Part shown: positions 35,776 through 44,013 of the stretch, piece after piece
Numbering within the stretch: position 1 is the first letter of the stretch
Layout of the letters: the number at the start of each line of letters is the position of its first letter
NCBI GenBank assembly: GCA_937924525.1
Contig: CALDSU010000007.1
Coordinates: 62,001-126,000, forward strand
Length of the DNA stretch: 64,000 nucleotides
Origin: an uncultured Bryobacteraceae bacterium
GTDB lineage: Bacteria; Acidobacteriota; Terriglobia; Bryobacterales; Bryobacteraceae
Reading direction: 5' to 3'
Position numbers and translations under genes: made by a program
Notes under the pieces: model-generated
What the model was told of the DNA's origin: nothing
What the model saw: only the letters and a program-made list of their open reading frames with translations
Database searches by the model: none

Positions 35776-36482
35776 ATTTTGCCCCAGTGTATCAGGCTTG
35801 AACGGCGGGGGGGCAGGCCTCTGCGATCCAGACAGCGGCAGGCGGCCGCGGACCTCTTGCTTAGGAAAGAAACGAAAATCGGCGCGGGCGGGAGACCGGA
35901 TCCAAGCCTCGAGGAGTTGCGTGGGTTTCCGCCCTGAGTATCGAGGGCGAGGCAAGGCGGGCCGGGAAGAGATTGCGGGTAAGGGCTGTGACCGTGGCCG
36001 CCCCGCGGGGTGACTGGGCGTGGGATCGCCAGCGAGGCCGGGGAGCGCAAGGAGCAGAAGGGCGAGGAGGATGCGCATCCGCCAGCCTTTGGTACGGTTG
36101 CCGGAACAGAGCCGCGACTGATCGGAGCCGCGACCGGCAGGGAGGGGGCAGGGCGTACCCGTAGCGACCAGGTTCCCCGGGCGGCGCGCGGAGCGTGAGG
36201 CGGATGGTGAATGCCGTGGCTGGTGGTGACGGCGGCCGTGCCATAGGCGCCCGCGCCTTCCGGTCGCGGCTCCACGCGAATTTGTGCGTAAAGTCCGGGA
36301 GAAATCAGGCAGCGGATAGTGCGTCGCACTGCGGAGCGGCCTTGTCGTCCTGGAATGCTAAACTGGGGCTCGGAATGGGGATTCCTCCCCGCGGCAGGGG
36401 GCTAGTGGCTGCGGGGCAACCCTCGCCGCCATGTATCCGTCCCTCGAAATGGCGCATCGATCTTTGAGGGAGGCCGATCGGA
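35776..36482. other. Gene-poor region, 707 bases
   Basis: I see no confident gene. On the minus strand an open frame begins at 36078 with a signal-peptide-like stretch (MRILLALLLLALPGLAGDP) and runs in frame, through Pro/Arg-rich sequence, into the Trm112-like gene. The other long frames are likewise Pro/Arg/Ala-rich, as expected for non-coding GC-rich DNA. A decayed or lineage-specific secreted gene is possible. A ribosome site for the next gene lies at its right edge. Confidence 0.5.
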
Positions 36483-37355
36483 GTGAGGGTCACGTTCAAA
36501 GTCATGGGACGCAGTCTGGTTTTGTCCGCGGCAATTCTGCCTTTGCTAGGGGGAGCAACCCCTGGTTTTGAGGAAGCTCTCCGCCTCTACAAACGGACGG
36601 ACTACGAGGGCTCCCTTGACGTGCTCCAGCGGTTACCCGAGAAGGACGCCCGGGCCTGGGACCTGATTGGAAGAAACCGTTTCCAACTAGGCGAGTACAA
36701 ACGGGCCGCCGAGGCCTTCGAAAAGGCGCTCGCCGCCGATCCCTCCAACTCGACGTATGCGCTCTGGTTGGGCAGGAGCCTCGGCAGGCGCGCCGAATCC
36801 GCCAATCCGCTGCTGGCGCCCTCGCTGGCTTCCAAGGCTCGCCGGTGGTTCGAACGGGCCGTGGAACTCGATCCGCGCAACCTGGAAGCGCTGAGCGATT
36901 TGCTCGAGTATTACCTGGAAGCGCCCGGGTTTTTGGGCGGCGGTCTCGACAAGGCGCGCGCGGTGGTCGCACGCATCAAAGAGGCGGACCCGGCGGAAGG
37001 CGCCAACGCGGAGGCGCGCGTGGCGATGAAGCGCAAAGAATTCTCCACGGCCGAAGCGCACCTGCGCCGCGCCATCGCGCTGGGGCCGCGGCAGGTCACG
37101 CGGGTACTCGATCTGGCGACCTTCCTGGCCAAACAGGGGCGGTTTGAGGAAAGCGAACAATGGTACCAGCAGGCAGCCCTGTTGGATCCGGGACATCCCC
37201 GCCTGCTGTTTGAACGCGCCGAGGCATATATCCGCGCCGGACGAAACCTGGCCATGGCCCGGGAGCTGCTTGAGCGTTACCTGCGCGCCCCGCTGACGCC
37301 GGACGATCCCCCCCGGCAGGCCGCCGAAAAACTTTTGAAAGAAGCAACCGGCTGA
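36483..37355 (+). CDS. Secreted TPR-repeat protein
   Basis: 290 residues. A signal-like N-terminus (about 8-26) is followed by tetratricopeptide repeats: AWDLIGRNRFQLGEYKRAAEAFEKALAADPSN near 57-88, KARRWFERAVELDPRNLEALSDLLEYYLEAP near 118-148, further units to residue 285. It most likely acts as a protein-interaction scaffold in the envelope. The GTG at 36483 is preferred because GGGAGG lies nine bases upstream; an ATG at 36504 is the alternative. The permease gene follows after seven bases, so the two may be co-transcribed. Confidence 0.85.
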   Translation: MRVTFKVMGRSLVLSAAILPLLGGATPGFEEALRLYKRTDYEGSLDVLQRLPEKDARAWDLIGRNRFQLGEYKRAAEAFEKALAADPSNSTYALWLGRSLGRRAESANPLLAPSLASKARRWFERAVELDPRNLEALSDLLEYYLEAPGFLGGGLDKARAVVARIKEADPAEGANAEARVAMKRKEFSTAEAHLRRAIALGPRQVTRVLDLATFLAKQGRFEESEQWYQQAALLDPGHPRLLFERAEAYIRAGRNLAMARELLERYLRAPLTPDDPPRQAAEKLLKEATG

Positions 37356-37362
37356 GCAGCCC

Positions 37363-38565
37363 ATGCGCGTCGCGGAAGCTTTCCGTTTCAGCCTCCACGC
37401 GCTGCGCGCGAATCCTGTGCGGTCCCTGTTGACCGGCCTGGGCATGCTGATCGGCAACGCCTCCGTCATTCTGGTGGTAACCATCTCGCTGACCAGCCAG
37501 GAGTACATCCTCGAACAGATTCAGGGGATCGGCTCGAACATCATCTTTGCGTACTACGAGGCGGGGACGCAGGACGCGACCCAGTTTGAGTCCGACTTCA
37601 TCAAACTCGCCGACGTGGAAGCGGTCCGGCAGCAGCTCGCGCCGCGCATCGTGGCGGCCACGGCGGTTACTTCGTCGCAGGACCGTATCCTGGTGCAGGG
37701 CAAGGAGCGGGACGTGCGGGTCAACGGTTCTGACCACGAGTACAAACGGGTGCGCAACCTGATCGTGACCGGGCGTTTCCTGGACGAAAGCGACGTCGCC
37801 CTGCGCAGCAAGGTGGCGCTGGTCACCGACCAGCTCGCGGGGAAACTCTTCGGTTCGCCGGCGAACGCCCCGGGGCAGACGTTGAAGCTGTTCGGCCTGC
37901 CGTTCACCGTGATCGGCTCCTTTCGCGAGCGGGTGGAGAGCTTCGGGCAGACGGAGGTGGCGGCCGACACGATTCTGATCCCGCTGACCGTGCTGAAGTA
38001 TTTCACGCAGGTCGAGCGGGTCGACCCGATGTACGTACAGGTGCGTTCGCCACAGGATGTCGAAGCAGTCACAGCGAGCGTGCGGCAGATCCTCGAGCGC
38101 CGGCACCGGCCCGGCGCGCAGTATCGGGTCGAGAATCTGCAAGCCATCCTCAGTGCGGCCAGGAACATCGCCCTGATCCTGCAACTGGTGCTGATTCTGG
38201 TGTCCGCCATCGCGCTGGTCATCTCCGGTATTGGCATCATGAATATCATGCTGGTCACGGTGACGGAGCGCACGCGGGAGATCGGGATCCGGATGGCGAT
38301 CGGCGCGTCCCGGCGCGATGTGCTGGCGCAATTCCTGATGGAGGCCATGCTGCTCAGCCTGGCGGGGGGGCTGGCGGGCATCCTGGTGGGCGTGGCGATT
38401 CCCTTGAGCGCCCGCTTCTTTGCGGAGAATATCCGTATTCCGATCTCACCCATTTCGGTCGGCGTCGCCTTCGGGGTTTCTTGTGTGGTCGGGCTGGCTT
38501 TCGGGCTTCTGCCGGCCAATCGCGCCGCCCGCCTGAACCCGACCGAAGCCCTGCGCTACGAATAG
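37363..38565 (+). CDS. MacB-like ABC permease without fused ATPase
   Basis: 400 residues with the MacB_PCD plus FtsX layout: one helix near 20-45, a periplasmic domain (about 50-275) and three helices (about 280-305, 330-355, 365-390). The coupling motif TERTREIGIRMAIGASRRDVLAQFLMEA is clear, as is LLPANRAARLNPTEALRYE at the end. No ATP-binding gene is adjacent; the only stand-alone ATPase of this type in the window is at 12.9 kb, in another operon. It could export lipoproteins, peptides or drugs. Confidence 0.88.
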   Translation: MRVAEAFRFSLHALRANPVRSLLTGLGMLIGNASVILVVTISLTSQEYILEQIQGIGSNIIFAYYEAGTQDATQFESDFIKLADVEAVRQQLAPRIVAATAVTSSQDRILVQGKERDVRVNGSDHEYKRVRNLIVTGRFLDESDVALRSKVALVTDQLAGKLFGSPANAPGQTLKLFGLPFTVIGSFRERVESFGQTEVAADTILIPLTVLKYFTQVERVDPMYVQVRSPQDVEAVTASVRQILERRHRPGAQYRVENLQAILSAARNIALILQLVLILVSAIALVISGIGIMNIMLVTVTERTREIGIRMAIGASRRDVLAQFLMEAMLLSLAGGLAGILVGVAIPLSARFFAENIRIPISPISVGVAFGVSCVVGLAFGLLPANRAARLNPTEALRYE

Positions 38566-38592
38566 TCTCTTCGGTCCGGCTCAACTGCGTGA

Positions 38593-38598
38593 TACTGT
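38593..38598 (+). promoter_or_regulatory. Candidate -10 box of rnj (leaderless)
   Basis: TACTGT, preceded by TGA as in an extended -10, ends seven bases before the rnj ATG at 38606. No Shine-Dalgarno is visible and the -35 is poor, so the mRNA may start at the ATG. Confidence 0.4.
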
Positions 38599-38605
38599 GA
38601 AACCT

Positions 38606-40276
38606 ATGGCGGACAAAAAGCTTCAGGTGATTCCCCTCGGCGGGCTGGGGGAATTCGGCATGAACATCATGGCGATTCGCTATGGCGAAGACATCGTGGT
38701 GGTCGACGCCGGCATGATGTTCCCGGAAGACGAACTGCTCGGCGTGGACATTGTCACCCCGGATCTTTCCTTTCTGACCGCTCACGCCAAGCAGGTGAAG
38801 GCGCTGATCCTGACCCATGGGCACGAAGACCACGTCGGCGCTGTTCCGTATTTCCTGGCCGAGCTGAACGTTCCGGTTTACGGAACCGCGCTGGCGCTGG
38901 CCCTGGTGGAGCGCCGTCTGGAAGAGCATGAGCTCGACGCGGAGCCGAAGCTGATGCCGGTGGAGCCCAAACAGGTGGTGGAGATCGGACCCTTTTCGAT
39001 CGAATTCATTCACGTCACCCATTCGATTCCCTCCGCCGTCTGCCTGGCCATCACGACGCCCGTGGGCGTGATTGTGCACAGCGGCGACTTCAAGATCGAT
39101 CCCACGCCGCTCGACAATGAGCCGTTCGATTTGCACACGCTGGCTGAGTATGGCCGCCGCGGGGTGCTGCTGCTGCTGTCGGACTCGACCAACGTCGACC
39201 GTCCCGGTTACACCGAATCCGAACGCGCTGTGCGCCCGCGGCTGGAGGACCTGCTCAACCGGGCGGACCATCGCGTGGTGCTGTCCTGTTTCAGTTCTTC
39301 CGTGCACCGCATGCAGATGGTTATGGACCTGTCGCAAGAGTGCGGCCGCAAGGTGGCGCTGCTGGGACGCAGTCTGAACGCCACCGTGGAGATCGCGCAT
39401 GCGCTCGGGTTGCTCGAGATCCCGGACGGAATTCTGATCCGGCCTCAGGACCTTGCCTCGACGCCGCGGCGGAAGACCACCGTCCTGATTTCGGGGACCC
39501 AGGGCGAGCCCATGTCGGCGTTGTCGCGCGTGGCGGTGAACAACCACAAGCATCTATCGGTGGAGGAAGGGGACCTGGTGGTGCTCAGCGCGCGCATCAT
39601 TCCCGGCAATGAGAAGGCGATCTTTCGGATGGTGGATCACCTTTCGCGCCGCGGCGCCGAGGTCATCTACGGGCAGATGAGCCCGCCGGTCCACGTTTCG
39701 GGTCACGCGAGCCAGGAAGAATTGGCCCTGATGCTGAACCTGCTCCGGCCCCGTTACTTCGTTCCCATCCATGGCGAGTACCGGCAGCTGTCGAAACACG
39801 CCCGGCTGGCGCAGCACTTCGCCAACGCCGGGCTGGAAAAAGTCTTTGTGCTGGAAACGGGCGACGTGCTGGAAGTCGATCACCTGGGCGCCCGCAAAGC
39901 GGGACGCGTGACAGTGGGCCGGGTGTGCATCGACTCCGGCACGGTTGACGAAGTGGTCGAGGATATGGTGATTCGCGACCGGCGTCTTCTTTCGGAAGAC
40001 GGCATCGTGCTACCGATCATCGCCATCAACAAACTCACCGGCCGGGCCGAGACGATGCCTGAAATCGTGAGCCGGGGCTTCTCGGTCGCCGACGACGGCA
40101 ATGGCTTTTTGCAGAGCGCCCGCCAGGTGGTTGCGGCCACCCTGGCGGCCTCGTCCACCGAGGAAATCAGCGACTGGGGCGTCATCAAAGAGAAGATCCG
40201 GACCGACCTGAAGCGATTTATCGCCAAGCAGACCGCCCGGCGGCCGCTGATCATGCCGGTGATTCTGGAAGTTTGA
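38606..40276 (+). CDS. rnj: Ribonuclease J
   Basis: 556 residues. A metallo-beta-lactamase/beta-CASP nuclease that trims RNA with 5'-3' exonuclease and endonuclease activity and takes the place of RNase E in many bacteria. Motif 2 HGHEDH (71-76) and HSGDFKID with SDSTNVDRPGYT provide metal ligands, and SGTQGEPMSAL with SGHASQEEL and HGEYRQL mark the beta-CASP part; a C-terminal domain (about 450-555) follows. The start is ATG 38606; a GTG nine bases earlier is possible. The absence of a ribosome site fits a leaderless mRNA. Confidence 0.95.
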   Translation: MADKKLQVIPLGGLGEFGMNIMAIRYGEDIVVVDAGMMFPEDELLGVDIVTPDLSFLTAHAKQVKALILTHGHEDHVGAVPYFLAELNVPVYGTALALALVERRLEEHELDAEPKLMPVEPKQVVEIGPFSIEFIHVTHSIPSAVCLAITTPVGVIVHSGDFKIDPTPLDNEPFDLHTLAEYGRRGVLLLLSDSTNVDRPGYTESERAVRPRLEDLLNRADHRVVLSCFSSSVHRMQMVMDLSQECGRKVALLGRSLNATVEIAHALGLLEIPDGILIRPQDLASTPRRKTTVLISGTQGEPMSALSRVAVNNHKHLSVEEGDLVVLSARIIPGNEKAIFRMVDHLSRRGAEVIYGQMSPPVHVSGHASQEELALMLNLLRPRYFVPIHGEYRQLSKHARLAQHFANAGLEKVFVLETGDVLEVDHLGARKAGRVTVGRVCIDSGTVDEVVEDMVIRDRRLLSEDGIVLPIIAINKLTGRAETMPEIVSRGFSVADDGNGFLQSARQVVAATLAASSTEEISDWGVIKEKIRTDLKRFIAKQTARRPLIMPVILEV

Positions 40277-40283
40277 CCGCGGC

Positions 40284-41660
40284 ATGGGGTCCTCACGCAG
40301 CGAGCCGGGCATCCAGCCGGTGGAAGATGCTTCCGGCTTCCGGGGCTGGGTGGACCAACTCCACACGCCCGCGACGGAATCGGCCGCCGTCGCGATGCTG
40401 CGGGAGGCGCACGCCCGGCGGATTCCGGTCACCCTCGCGGGGGCGGGCACGGGCGTGACGGGCGGCCGGGTCGCGCAGGGCGGATGGCTGCTCTCGCTGG
40501 CGAAACTCACCCGTTTGGAAGTGCAGCGCGGCCGCGCGCGGGTGGGCGCCGGCGTACTGCTGCGCGACCTGCACGCCGCTGCCGCGGCGTCCGGCCAGTT
40601 TTATCCGCCGGATCCCACGGAAACGGGCGCCTCGGTAGGTGGCACGCTGGCGACGAACGCCAGCGGGGCGCGCAGCTTCCGGTTTGGCGACACCCGCCGC
40701 CACGTGCTGCGTTTGCGTGCCGCGCTGATGGATGGCACGGTGCTCGACATCCGCCGGGGCGATGCGGTGGACTTTCCGGCGCCCGCCATTGCGCTGCCGG
40801 ACACTACGAAACACCCCGCGGGCTATCCGCTGCGGCCAGGCATGGACTGGATCGACCTGCTGATCGGTTCGGAGGGGACGCTGGCGGTGATGCTGGAGGC
40901 GGAGGTCCGCCTGCTCCCCGCCCCCGAAACGCTGCTGTCCGGAGTGGTGTTTTTCCCTGACGACGGCGCCGCGATTGACGCGGTCGAGACGTGGCGCTTT
41001 CACGACCCGCCGCGGATGCTGGAGTATCTGGACGAATCCTCCCTGGCGCTGATGCGCAGCCGCTATCCGGAGATTCCCACAGCCGCGCGCGCCGCCTTGC
41101 TGATGGAAGATGACCGCGAAGCCGAAGCGTGGGCGGACCGCGTGCAGCGCTCCGGCGCGCTCGTGGAGGATTCCTGGTTTGGCGTCTCCGCCGCAGACCG
41201 GGAGCGGTTCCGGCGGTTCCGCCATGCGCTGCCGGAACTGGTGAACGGCCTGGTCCGCCGCCGGGGCTTGTTGAAGTTCGGTTCAGACTTCGCGGTGCCG
41301 CTCGCGCGCAACCGGGAGATGCTGGCTTGTTACCATCAAGTGCTCGGGCGGGACTTCCCGGCTTCTTCGGTGTTATTCGGTCACATCGGCGACGCCCACC
41401 TGCATGCCAACGTACTTCCCTCCAGCGCGGACGACTGCGCCCGCGCGACGGCGACGATGGTGGAACTGGCTCGTCACGCCGTGTCGCTGGGCGGCACGGT
41501 CTCGGCCGAGCATGGCCTGGGCAAGCGGAAGGCCCACCTGCTGGAACTGCAGTACACTCCCGCGGAGTTGGAGGCGATGAAGGAAGTCAAAGGCCGGCTG
41601 GACCCTCACTGGCTGCTCGGCCGCGGCACGTTGTTCCCGCCGCCGGAGGGACGGCCGTGA
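40284..41660 (+). CDS. FAD-linked oxidase, GlcD/D-lactate dehydrogenase type
   Basis: 458 residues of the PCMH-type FAD-binding family. FAD-contacting segments are GAGTGVTGG (about 53-61) and DPTETGASVGGTLATNASGARSFRFG (about 109-134). The C-terminal substrate domain shows HIGDAHLHANVLP and SAEHGLGKRK, seen in glycolate oxidase GlcD and D-lactate dehydrogenase. The protein should oxidise a 2-hydroxy acid to a 2-keto acid and pass electrons to a partner. glcE and glcF are not adjacent. It sits seven bases after rnj and is coupled to the small gene behind it by a GTGA overlap. Confidence 0.9.
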   Translation: MGSSRSEPGIQPVEDASGFRGWVDQLHTPATESAAVAMLREAHARRIPVTLAGAGTGVTGGRVAQGGWLLSLAKLTRLEVQRGRARVGAGVLLRDLHAAAAASGQFYPPDPTETGASVGGTLATNASGARSFRFGDTRRHVLRLRAALMDGTVLDIRRGDAVDFPAPAIALPDTTKHPAGYPLRPGMDWIDLLIGSEGTLAVMLEAEVRLLPAPETLLSGVVFFPDDGAAIDAVETWRFHDPPRMLEYLDESSLALMRSRYPEIPTAARAALLMEDDREAEAWADRVQRSGALVEDSWFGVSAADRERFRRFRHALPELVNGLVRRRGLLKFGSDFAVPLARNREMLACYHQVLGRDFPASSVLFGHIGDAHLHANVLPSSADDCARATATMVELARHAVSLGGTVSAEHGLGKRKAHLLELQYTPAELEAMKEVKGRLDPHWLLGRGTLFPPPEGRP

Positions 41661-41914
41661 GACGCGACGCGGAGTTTTTCGGCGAAGAGGAACTCGACCT
41701 GGTCTATATCGCCAAACGCCTGCGCGAGGCGCTCGCCCTGGAGGAGGCGCTGACCGTCGCCGGCCTGGATTATTATGTCGAAACCGGCCGCTACCGGGGC
41801 GGGGTGATTTTTCAGTCCGAGCGCGTCGGCGCATTCTTCTATGTGCGTCCTGACAGCGCCGCGCCCGCTAGGGAAGTCGTGCGGCGCCAGGGCTGGCAGC
41901 CTTTCGCAGGGTAG
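41657..41914 (+). CDS. Small hypothetical protein coupled to the FAD oxidase
   Basis: 85 residues. The GTG start overlaps the stop of the oxidase gene, so the two are translated together. The sequence (ELDLVYIAKRLREALALEEALTVAGLDYYVETG, then VIFQSERVGAFFYVRPDSA) is compact and soluble, with a helix then strands, and faintly resembles DUF2007-type signal proteins; I do not claim membership. A role with the oxidase is inferred only from coupling. Confidence 0.65.
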   Translation: MRRDAEFFGEEELDLVYIAKRLREALALEEALTVAGLDYYVETGRYRGGVIFQSERVGAFFYVRPDSAAPAREVVRRQGWQPFAG

Positions 41915-41934
41915 CTGCGCCAGAACTTCTTGTT

Positions 41935-42633
41935 ATGTCTAGGATCTACAGAGAAACGTTTGACGAAGGGCCCGGCGGCTGGCTGGGCTGGAACGACAAC
42001 TTCCGCGGGCCCAAGGCGCTGGAGCGCGCGCCCAGCGTGGTGATTTCGCGCAGCCCATGGTGGATCGACTACAACCACGCTCCCCCCGGCGCGGGCTACC
42101 TGCACATGCTCTTTTCCCTGCTGACCAAGGGCCCCGGCTTCGGCGAAGCCTACATGGTGGCTGGCGGGCCGAACCGGTTTGTCGAGGCTGGTTTTCCCAC
42201 GAACTTCACCAATGCCCGGCTCACGCTGCGCATGCGCGGTGAGTTGGAGACGCGCGGCGCGCAGATGGCGCTGCTGATTCAGGGCAGCCAAGGCGGCAAG
42301 TCCTCCGGTTGGATCCTCACGGGCCAGCCTCTCACCGTCACGCCGGAGTGGATGGAGCAAAGCATCGTCGCCGTTACCGACCCCGCCCAGTGGACCTGCA
42401 TCGGCGCCCGCCACGACCGTACCCTCACCTACGGCTACATCGACCTCGCCGCGATCCTGGGCGATGTCAACTCCAACATCATTTTTGTGCTCTTCCCGCT
42501 CGATGTCGTCCCCATGGGGCCCCTCGACGGCGACCCGCACCGTTTGCGACCCGAAGTGGACTATCCGGTGTGGCGGTCGCGCCTGCCGGAGGGATACATC
42601 GTGCTCGACGAAGTCCGGATCGAGTTCCCGTGA
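41935..42633 (+). CDS. Hypothetical protein, jelly-roll-like
   Basis: 232 residues, not recognised. The pattern is beta-rich with aromatic-rich strands (GGWLGWNDNF, SPWWIDYNHAPPGAGYLHML, SGWILTGQPLTVTPEWMEQSI) and a final GYIVLDEVRIEFP strand, the kind seen in concanavalin-like or carbohydrate-binding jelly-roll domains. There is no signal peptide. It follows the preceding small gene by 20 bases and may belong to that unit. The ribosome site is weak. The REP-like core begins 14 bases after its stop codon. Confidence 0.65.
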   Translation: MSRIYRETFDEGPGGWLGWNDNFRGPKALERAPSVVISRSPWWIDYNHAPPGAGYLHMLFSLLTKGPGFGEAYMVAGGPNRFVEAGFPTNFTNARLTLRMRGELETRGAQMALLIQGSQGGKSSGWILTGQPLTVTPEWMEQSIVAVTDPAQWTCIGARHDRTLTYGYIDLAAILGDVNSNIIFVLFPLDVVPMGPLDGDPHRLRPEVDYPVWRSRLPEGYIVLDEVRIEFP

Positions 42634-42646
42634 TTCCCGTGCGGGG

Positions 42647-42661
42647 AAACCGGGGACAGAC
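42647..42661 (+). repeat. Lone copy of the REP-like core
   Basis: AAACCGGGGACAGAC, identical to 1453-1467 in the inverted repeat near the left end. No matching second arm is found nearby. Bases beyond the core differ, with the near-palindrome GGAACGTTTC following directly. It lies at the left edge of the decayed region, as expected if a repeat element once mobilised or broke here. Confidence 0.65.
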
Positions 42662-43211
42662 GGAACGTTTCATGGGTTTCTCTCGCGGGCGGGGTGGACT
42701 GGAAGGCCCACCAAACACCGACAAGGAAGGCAAGCGGACGCGCGTGTGAAGTATCCGGACTGAAGCAAATACGGCACGCCGGTGACGAGGCCTACGTATG
42801 CGCGACGCGATCGTGTCCTCCCGCTGCGTCGAACGGATAGAGCGTCCTCCATGGCCAGGAGACAGCGGCGGGCGCCACGCCAGTTCAGCGTGGAGTTGAA
42901 CCAGGCTACAGGCGGCGCGGCGCATGCAGCCGGGAAAGAGCGCGACGGCGGGGCCAAGCCACCGGGCATCCGGCGAAAGCTCCCGTGCCGGTGACGCGAC
43001 CGCGTCGTGAAGGCAGCGGGCAGCGGCTGCGCGAGGAACGCGCATCGCGACGGGTGGATCGCGGGAGTGGGACGCAAGATCGGCCAGCAGCAGGTTGGGG
43101 ATCCGGCGCCACGGCGCCTCCGAGGATTTCACTGGCCGGAGAGCGGGCGCGCCCGCCCGCCCGAGTCGGAGGACGGGGCGGCCCCGCCCTTGCCGCCGAG
43201 ATCACCGTGCC
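42662..43211. other. Non-coding or decayed sequence
   Basis: No supported gene. Open frames in both directions are Arg/Pro/Ala-rich and unrelated to known families. The right end joins the esterase remnant, so this may be older decayed sequence. Confidence 0.5.
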
Positions 43212-43945
43212 CCCGAAAGGCTGAAGCCGCAAGTGCAGCCGCGCGGCCCAGGCGATCTCGTTGTGCGGAGCCCGCGGGAAGGCAAAGTGCACGAAGTCCC
43301 TGCCGTAGACGTAGCCGCGCTGTTGCAGACCCATCGCCAGTGGCATAGTGACTTTGAAGTTGTTTCCCCCGGCCAGCCGCTGTCCAGCTAAACCCTCGCG
43401 TCGCGTTTCGGCTCCTCGAGCACGCGGTCGAGCAAGTCGTCACGGTTTGACCTCGCCCGCCACCGACTGGCCGTAGGCGAAGTATCCGGGCAGCGTGTAG
43501 TCGCGCTCGTGCGAGGAGATGCTGACGACGATGACGCGGCGAACGGCGTTCATCTGATTCAACAGGCTAAGCGATTCGTCCACCCGCCAACGCCGCCCGA
43601 GAAACGCCTCATCCGGGAAGAACAGGTTCTTGCCGTCTTGCATGGAGAGCACCGGAAAGCGCTTCAGCGGGTTCTCGTGGTATCCGGGAGCTAGGTACAC
43701 GCGGGCGCGCTGCGGCGGTCGAGCAGCGCGGAGCTGATCTCCAGGACTTGCGAGAACGGCCCGGAGGCCGAACTTTCGAAAAACGGATGGATGTCGGGCA
43801 GGCCGGTGTTGGTCAGCAGCACCAGCAGGTTTGGTCCGGGCGCCCAGCGGAGACGATTTCCCTGGCGCAGGCAGGACTTCACGTAAACGAACGGATGCGG
43901 GTTTCCAAGTCGAAGGTAAATGCCGGGAGCACAGAGCTGCGCTCT
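43212..43945 (-). pseudogene. Broken esterase-family (alpha/beta hydrolase) gene
   Basis: On the minus strand pieces of one protein appear in order but in several frames. NPHPFVYVKSCLRQG then PGPNLLVLL and GPFSQVLEISSALLDR (about 43910-43710) shift frame near 43700 to VYLAPGYHENPLKRFPVLSMQDGKN, FFPDEAFLGRRWRVDESL and YTLPGYFAYGQSVAGEVKP (to 43443). At about 43440 it jumps to RDDLLDRVLEEPKRDARV, has an in-frame TAG at 43390-43388, then LDSGWPG, a further shift near 43370, and QQRGYVYGRDFVHFAFPRAPHNEIAWAARLHL. The part between EVKP and RDDLL, which should hold the nucleophile Ser, is missing. These breaks cannot encode a working enzyme. Confidence 0.8.
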
Positions 43946-44013
43946 CGCGCCGGGTACCGCACCCGCGCGGTGCGGCGCAGCAGCGTCCTGGTTTGGTGCA
44001 GGGCGGACCCGGC

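Noticed and set aside
35709-36329. 206-codon minus-strand frame in the gene-poor region
   Set aside because: Pro/Arg/Ser-rich, low complexity, no ribosome site; typical of non-coding high-GC sequence.
36340-36482. Structured RNA ahead of the TPR gene
   Set aside because: GC-rich stems only; nothing resembled a known class and no conservation can be judged.
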